Made by a program: the position numbers and the translations under genes. This document shows, piece after piece, positions 59,947-64,000 of a DNA stretch of 64,000 nt. The stretch's first letter is position 1; the number at the start of each line of letters is the position of its first letter. Origin of the DNA: Nocardia yamanashiensis NBRC 100130 (GTDB lineage Bacteria; Actinomycetota; Actinomycetes; Mycobacteriales; Mycobacteriaceae); the NCBI RefSeq assembly GCF_001613325.1, contig NZ_BDCD01000021.1:1-64000 (forward strand). Direction: 5' to 3'. The notes beneath the pieces are model-generated. The model ran no database searches, was not told the origin of the DNA, and worked only from the letters and a program-made list of their open reading frames with translations.

Positions 59947-61800
59947 CTAGTCCTTCTTGCCGGGTGGGAGTTCGCGTGGGCCGCGGTATTCCAGTTCGGG
60001 GTTGTTGCGGCCGGAGAGGGCGTCCTGCTGGGGGGTGGGCGGGAGCGGATAGCCGGGTTCGACCACCTGGCCGGGCTGGAGCTGGCCGTAGGCGGGGTAC
60101 TGCTGGTACGGCTGGTTGACCGAGGCCGCCATGCGCTCGGCGTAGACGTGCTGGGGGGAGCCGGGCGGCAGTTGGTAGCCGTACTGCTGTTGCGGAACGT
60201 ATTGCGGCTGCGGCGCGTACACCTGTTGTTGCGGGGCCGCCGAATCCTGGGAGTCGACGGTCACCTTGCGGGTGCGGCGCAGTGTGAAGGTGATTTCCTC
60301 GGCTTCCTCGAACGCCTGCCGCACGGTGCGCAGCGGATGCGTCGCGGTATCGATGGCATTGGCCACGAATGACGGCACCAGCGGCCGGATCCAGCGGGCG
60401 GCGGTATCGGTGAACGGCACGGTGCCGATGATCGGGAGTTCCAGTCCGCCACCCTTGTTCGCGGGGGCGGGAGCGGGACTCACCGGCACGGCCGGGACGA
60501 GGGCTCCGCCGGGCTGCGCCGGAGCCAGCATGCCGGGGGCGAGCTGGGCGGGCAGGTTCGGCGTGTGTGTCACGATCCCCTCCTGGGACACGGAGCTTTC
60601 CTTTCGGTCTCCGGCCGACGTTCCGGCCGGTAGTTCATGCTGTGCGGCCCGGTCGAATTCGGCCACGGCGCGCTGGGCGGGCTCGGTGATGCCGATCTCG
60701 AAATTGCCGATGGCGGCGATGATGCGGCGGCGCTGCTGTTCCCGGTCGATGGCGGTATCGGCGTGCGCGGCCAATTTGGCTGCCGTGAGCTGTTGTTCGG
60801 CGCGCAGCGCCTCGGTCTCCACCCGCACCTCGGCCTGCTTGAGCGCGATGGCCGCGGTGGTGGCCTGGTCGATGCGGTCGGTCTCGGTGCGCACCTCGAT
60901 CTCGCGATCGAACGAGGTCTCACCGCGCCACCGGCGCAGCAGCAGCGGCAGCAGGGCCAGCGTGATCAGCAGCAGCGCGACGCCGAGGCGCAGCACGGCC
61001 GGCCCGAAATGGCTTGTGGTGTAGTCGTTCATGGCGACCCAGCGGGCGCCGAGCCCGCGATCGCCGGCGGTATAGGCGTCGGCGCGCGCGGTGGCGAGCG
61101 CCTTCTCCTTGTCCTTGACGTTCGTGTCGAGCCCATCGACCTTGCCCTGCAAACCGGACAACCGGGTGCGGGCTTCGTCGAGCATCTGGTTGGCGGTGCG
61201 CTCCTCGGGACCGCGTCCCGGCACATTGGTGATCGGCACCTGCGCGCAGTTACCGGCCGGGTTGTATTCGCAGCGCGCGATCACCAGCGCGGTGTCGACG
61301 TCGTTCTGCGCCTTGGTGATCTGCTGTTCCAGGCTGCTCTTGTCGCCGCGCGCTTGGTCCAGCGCGGTGCGCGCGTTCGTCACCACCGGCGCGGATTCGA
61401 CTCCGCGCTGGGCGGTTTCGTCCAGCACCCGGTTCACGCTGCCGCCGAACAGTACGGTGCAGGCCAATTCGGCGATCAGCAGTCCCGCGCCCACCGCGAC
61501 CGCGATGCGTCCCGCGAATTCGGCTCGCGCCCGGCGGTTTCGATCGCGTGCGGGGGTGGCGGCGGTGGCCAGCGCCCGCGATACCGCCCCCATCAGCACC
61601 GTCACCAGCAGCGCCGCGCCGATGACGGCGAGCAACGGCCAGTCCGCGGCCCCCGTGGCGATGGCGGTGACCGTGCCGGAAACGACCGCGAACAGGGCCA
61701 CTACCGCGCCGCTCACCGTATAACCGGCCCGATCGTGAGGCTTCAACAGTTGTGTCTGCGCCCCGCCCAGCCACACCAGCAGCGCCGTGAAAACGCTCAT
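59947..61800 (-). CDS. DUF4407 membrane protein with coiled-coil regions
   Basis: This 617-residue protein has about four N-terminal membrane helices, an extended extracytoplasmic coiled coil (ARTALDQARGDKSSLEQQITKAQ onwards), and another membrane helix near residue 280. A charged coiled-coil cytoplasmic region and a Pro/Gln/Tyr-rich tail with QPQYVPQQQYGYQ-like units follow. This matches DUF4407 proteins, whose function is unknown. The IS element abuts its stop codon but leaves the product unchanged except possibly for loss of its native terminator context. Confidence 0.85.
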   Translation of the reverse strand: MSVFTALLVWLGGAQTQLLKPHDRAGYTVSGAVVALFAVVSGTVTAIATGAADWPLLAVIGAALLVTVLMGAVSRALATAATPARDRNRRARAEFAGRIAVAVGAGLLIAELACTVLFGGSVNRVLDETAQRGVESAPVVTNARTALDQARGDKSSLEQQITKAQNDVDTALVIARCEYNPAGNCAQVPITNVPGRGPEERTANQMLDEARTRLSGLQGKVDGLDTNVKDKEKALATARADAYTAGDRGLGARWVAMNDYTTSHFGPAVLRLGVALLLITLALLPLLLRRWRGETSFDREIEVRTETDRIDQATTAAIALKQAEVRVETEALRAEQQLTAAKLAAHADTAIDREQQRRRIIAAIGNFEIGITEPAQRAVAEFDRAAQHELPAGTSAGDRKESSVSQEGIVTHTPNLPAQLAPGMLAPAQPGGALVPAVPVSPAPAPANKGGGLELPIIGTVPFTDTAARWIRPLVPSFVANAIDTATHPLRTVRQAFEEAEEITFTLRRTRKVTVDSQDSAAPQQQVYAPQPQYVPQQQYGYQLPPGSPQHVYAERMAASVNQPYQQYPAYGQLQPGQVVEPGYPLPPTPQQDALSGRNNPELEYRGPRELPPGKKD

Positions 61801-61990
61801 GGGAGCTCACATCCCTCTAAGTCCCAGGCTGATTCGGTCTCTTAACCGTCATTGATTCGTTGTCCCAGCGTGACAGGCGAGGATGAATTCCATCGCCTGT
61901 GGCGGCTGGGATGTGGCCAGGCTCACATCAGCTTGTTTCCGGCACGTGACGTGGCTTTGATCACGCCCGTACCGGGGCGAATACCTGCGA

Positions 61991-62020
61991 AAACAGTGAC
62001 TCGAGCCATAGTCACTGTTT
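61991..62020. repeat. Perfect inverted repeat upstream of the DUF4407 gene
   Basis: AAACAGTGACT (61991-62001) and AGTCACTGTTT (62010-62020), 8-base loop containing a CTCGAG overlap. Terminator or operator between divergent transcription units. Confidence 0.5.
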
Positions 62021-62295
62021 GCTGATCGTGTGCTCGAGTCCACAACCAGGAAAGATTCCGTACGGTCGGCAGGTTGCCTGGGCACGTCGCCCGGACCGTC
62101 GGCGCACCCGCCCGAAGTGTCCGGAGAAATAGCCCGCCTCTGCCCGGTTTGCCGGAACCCCTTGCGGGGAAATCTGTTTCATTGCAGGTGAGAGGCCCTA
62201 CCGGAGCTGCGTCGGGTAGGTCTCGGAAGCCGAGTCCCCGCGTTCGCTTCAGTGGTGCAGTCAACTGAGGGACCGTCGCCGGCCTGCTTTACACT

Positions 62296-62702
62296 GGAGA
62301 ACGCGCAGGTAGTGGAGGATCGATGAAGAAGCCCAGCTAGGCACGATTATTAGTGCGACCTAAGTTGGTTGGGCTCGAGTCCTGACTTATCGTTTGCTCT
62401 TACGCCGAACGCGACAAGTTCGGCAATTCTCCCCATAAGGCGGGCACCCGATCGGTGCCCAGACTAACGGTGGAGAACGGCACGGCAGGTAGCCAGCACG
62501 TAAGGGCTGAGTTACCGCCGAGCACCCGACTACGTACGTGAACCGAAGCGGGTGGACAACTGGAGAGTTGACTGCACGGGAAGGCCATCAGCGCGGCTGG
62601 TCTCCGAAACGTCCGGGCGCAGTCTAGACGGAGGCATTCGACGGCGGCCGCATTCATGTGGCCACAAAAAACCGAAGGCCTGTTTTTTGTGAAGGCAGAG
62701 GC
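62296..62702 (+). ncRNA. Hairpin-rich 5' leader of gltB (candidate structured RNA)
   Basis: A likely -10 (TTTACACT, 62288-62295) precedes ~400 nt packed with complementary segments. These are GCCCA/TGGGC (62331/62369), GCCGAAC/GTTCGGC (62404/62418), GGGCACC/GGTGCCC (62442/62454), GGTAGCC/GGCTGAGTTACC (62487/62507), CAACT/AGTTG (62557/62566) and CACAAAAAAC/GTTTTTTGTG (62663/62682). It contains a five-codon ORF (62323-62340). It does not match any riboswitch class I know. Leader regulation of glutamate synthase or a separate small RNA are both possible. Confidence 0.5.
62323..62340 (+). CDS. Five-codon upstream ORF in the gltB leader
   Basis: ATG-AAG-AAG-CCC-AGC-TAG encodes MKKPS. GGAGG (62314-62318) lies four bases before the ATG, a strong initiation signal for such a short frame. 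Its end lies in the first leader hairpin, so ribosome movement could change folding. Translation is not shown. Confidence 0.4.
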   Translation: MKKPS

Positions 62703-64000
62703 ATGACGCAACTTCCTGGCCACAGGTCCCCTGGACCCCGCGGGCTTTATGACCCGGCGAACGAACACGACGCCTGTGGTGTCGCATTCGTCGTCGACAT
62801 GCACGGCCGTCGCAGCCGCGACATCGTCGACAAGGCCATCACGGCCCTGCTGAACCTGGAGCACCGTGGTGCCGCCGGTGCCGAGCCGAACTCCGGCGAC
62901 GGCGCGGGCATCCTGATCCAGCTCCCGGACAAGTTCTTCCGTGCAGTGGTCGACTTCGATCTTCCCGCCGAGGGCTCCTACGCCACCGGTATCGCCTTCC
63001 TGCCGCAGGCTCGCCGCGAGGCCGCCCGCGCCGGTTACGGCGTGGAGAAGATCGTCCGCGAAGAGGGCCTCGAGGTCCTCGGCTGGCGTGAGGTGCCGAT
63101 CGACGGCTCCTCGCTGGGCGCACTGTCCCGCGACGCCATGCCGACCTTCCGGCAGATCTTCATCGCCTCGCCCAAGGACGCGGCCGAGCAGCTCTCCGGC
63201 ATGGACCTGGAGCGGCGCGCCTACGTCATCCGCAAGCGCATCGAGCACGAGCTCGGTAAGCAGGGTGCGGGTGAGGGCAGCGTCGGCAAGGAATCGGTCT
63301 ACTTCCCGAGCCTTTCCGGTGAGACCTTCGTCTACAAGGGCATGTTCACCACCCCGCAGCTGCGCGCCTTCTACCTGGACCTCCAGGACGATCGCGTGGA
63401 GTCGGCGCTGGGCATCGTGCACTCCCGCTTCTCCACCAACACCTTCCCGTCGTGGCCGCTGGCGCACCCCTTCCGGCGCGTCGCCCACAACGGCGAGATC
63501 AACACCGTCTCCGGTAACGAGAACTGGATGCGGGCGCGCGAGGCGCTGCTGAACTCCGATGTGTTCGGCACCGACTCCGAGGGCAACAACCGCCTGGAGA
63601 AGATCTTCCCCGTCTGTACCCCGGGGGCTTCGGACACCGCTCGTTTCGACGAGGTCCTGGAGCTCCTGCACCTGGGCGGCCGCAGCCTGCCGCACGCGGT
63701 GCTCATGATGATCCCCGAGGCGTGGGAACGGCACGAGTCCATGGACCCGGCCCAGCGCGCCTTCTACCGCTACCACTCCTTCCTGATGGAGCCGTGGGAC
63801 GGCCCGGCCTCGGTGTGCTTCACCGACGGCCGCTACGTCGGCGCGGTGCTGGACCGCAACGGTCTGCGCCCCGGCCGCATCTGGGTCACCGAGGACGGCC
63901 TGGTCGTGATGGCCTCCGAGGTCGGCGTCCTGGACATCGACCCGGCCACCGTGGTCCAGAAGACCCGCCTCAAGCCCGGCCGCATGTTCCTGGTGGACAC
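62703..64000 (+). CDS. gltB: Glutamate synthase large subunit (3' partial)
   Basis: The first ~432 residues of ferredoxin/NADPH-GOGAT large chain are present. A 24-residue propeptide precedes the nucleophilic Cys25 in DACGVAFV. The class II amidotransferase domain continues with NLEHRGAAGAEPNSGDGAG, YKGMFTTPQLR, HSRFSTNTFPSWPLAHPFR and HNGEINT. It makes glutamate from glutamine and 2-oxoglutarate with GltD. The gene runs off the window. ATG 62703 follows AAGGCAGAGGC. The leader upstream looks structured. Confidence 0.96.
   Translation, partial: MTQLPGHRSPGPRGLYDPANEHDACGVAFVVDMHGRRSRDIVDKAITALLNLEHRGAAGAEPNSGDGAGILIQLPDKFFRAVVDFDLPAEGSYATGIAFLPQARREAARAGYGVEKIVREEGLEVLGWREVPIDGSSLGALSRDAMPTFRQIFIASPKDAAEQLSGMDLERRAYVIRKRIEHELGKQGAGEGSVGKESVYFPSLSGETFVYKGMFTTPQLRAFYLDLQDDRVESALGIVHSRFSTNTFPSWPLAHPFRRVAHNGEINTVSGNENWMRAREALLNSDVFGTDSEGNNRLEKIFPVCTPGASDTARFDEVLELLHLGGRSLPHAVLMMIPEAWERHESMDPAQRAFYRYHSFLMEPWDGPASVCFTDGRYVGAVLDRNGLRPGRIWVTEDGLVVMASEVGVLDIDPATVVQKTRLKPGRMFLVD

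Larger units (their letters stand above)
61801..62702. other. 0.9-kb non-coding region upstream of gltB
   Basis: No convincing protein gene. From the left it holds a perfect 11-bp inverted repeat (61991-62020), a CTCGAG/GAGTCCACA pair (62033-62044), a folded stretch (62187-62236: CCTACC with GGTAGG, CTCGG with CCGAG), and the hairpin-rich gltB leader (62288-62702). Confidence 0.6.

Noticed and set aside
62074..62268. 64-codon plus-strand ORF upstream of gltB
   Set aside because: Arg/Pro/Ser-rich composition, no Shine-Dalgarno and overlap with compact hairpins; not a credible protein.
62296..62702. tmRNA, RNase P RNA, T-box, c-di-AMP or c-di-GMP riboswitch in the gltB leader
   Set aside because: I looked for their conserved cores (tag ORF, GAGGAAAGUC, GGGUGGNACCGCG, ydaO and GEMM cores) and did not find them; only hairpins and the uORF are supported.

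Overview
The window is a high-GC actinobacterial chromosome segment centred on the replication origin. Gene content and order (murJ-sigM-rsmA-trxB-trxA-cwlM-GNAT-parB-parA-rsmG-khpB-yidC-yidD-rnpA-rpmH | dnaA-oriC-dnaN-recF-dciA-gyrB-gyrA) match the Mycobacteriales layout known from Mycobacterium tuberculosis Rv3910-Rv3924c/Rv0001-Rv0007. It then runs through tRNA-Ile, tRNA-Ala, ppiA, crgA, trpG/pabA, the pknB-pknA-pbpA-rodA-pstP-fhaB-fhaA cell-division kinase cluster and tRNA-Leu. Nocardia is the most likely genus. That assignment is inference from family resemblance and synteny; no database was searched.

Left arm (1-16035): murJ with a fused pseudokinase (its 5' end lies outside the window), the SigM/anti-SigM pair, the thioredoxin system, cwlM, chromosome segregation genes parAB, and the ribosome/membrane-insertion cluster rsmG-khpB-yidC-yidD-rnpA-rpmH reading away from dnaA. 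Five near-perfect parS sites lie between 8911 and 22409.

Origin (16036-20551): dnaA, then an 796-bp dnaA-dnaN gap with DnaA boxes, a TAG-trio tract, an AT-rich stretch, and ten CTCGAG-centred palindromes. Several of these are spaced exactly 11 or 22 bp apart. This phased array is the most unusual signal in the window.

Right arm (20552-49432): recF, dciA, gyrase genes, a DUF3566 membrane protein, two tRNAs flanking a 35-residue DLW-39-type microprotein, an adenylyl cyclase, a DrrAB-type ABC exporter, glmS, ppiA, a rhomboid protease, crgA, trpG/pabA, a split RibD-like reductase/deaminase pair, and the kinase/phosphatase/FHA/penicillin-binding operon. PknB, CwlM, FhaA and the MurJ pseudokinase are all encoded here. 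In mycobacteria these link cell-wall precursor synthesis and export to Ser/Thr phosphorylation.

Far right (49433-64000): a gene-poor stretch; a MoxR/DUF58/DUF4129/SpoIIM/RDD membrane cluster; a TetR-MFS efflux pair with two operators; an intact IS5-family element inserted at the stop codon of a DUF4407 gene; and a 0.9-kb non-coding region that ends in a hairpin-rich leader (with a five-codon upstream ORF) in front of gltB, which runs off the window.

Short intergenic GGGGCTTCGCCCC-type hairpins recur at least five times. No CRISPR array, rRNA operon or prophage is visible.
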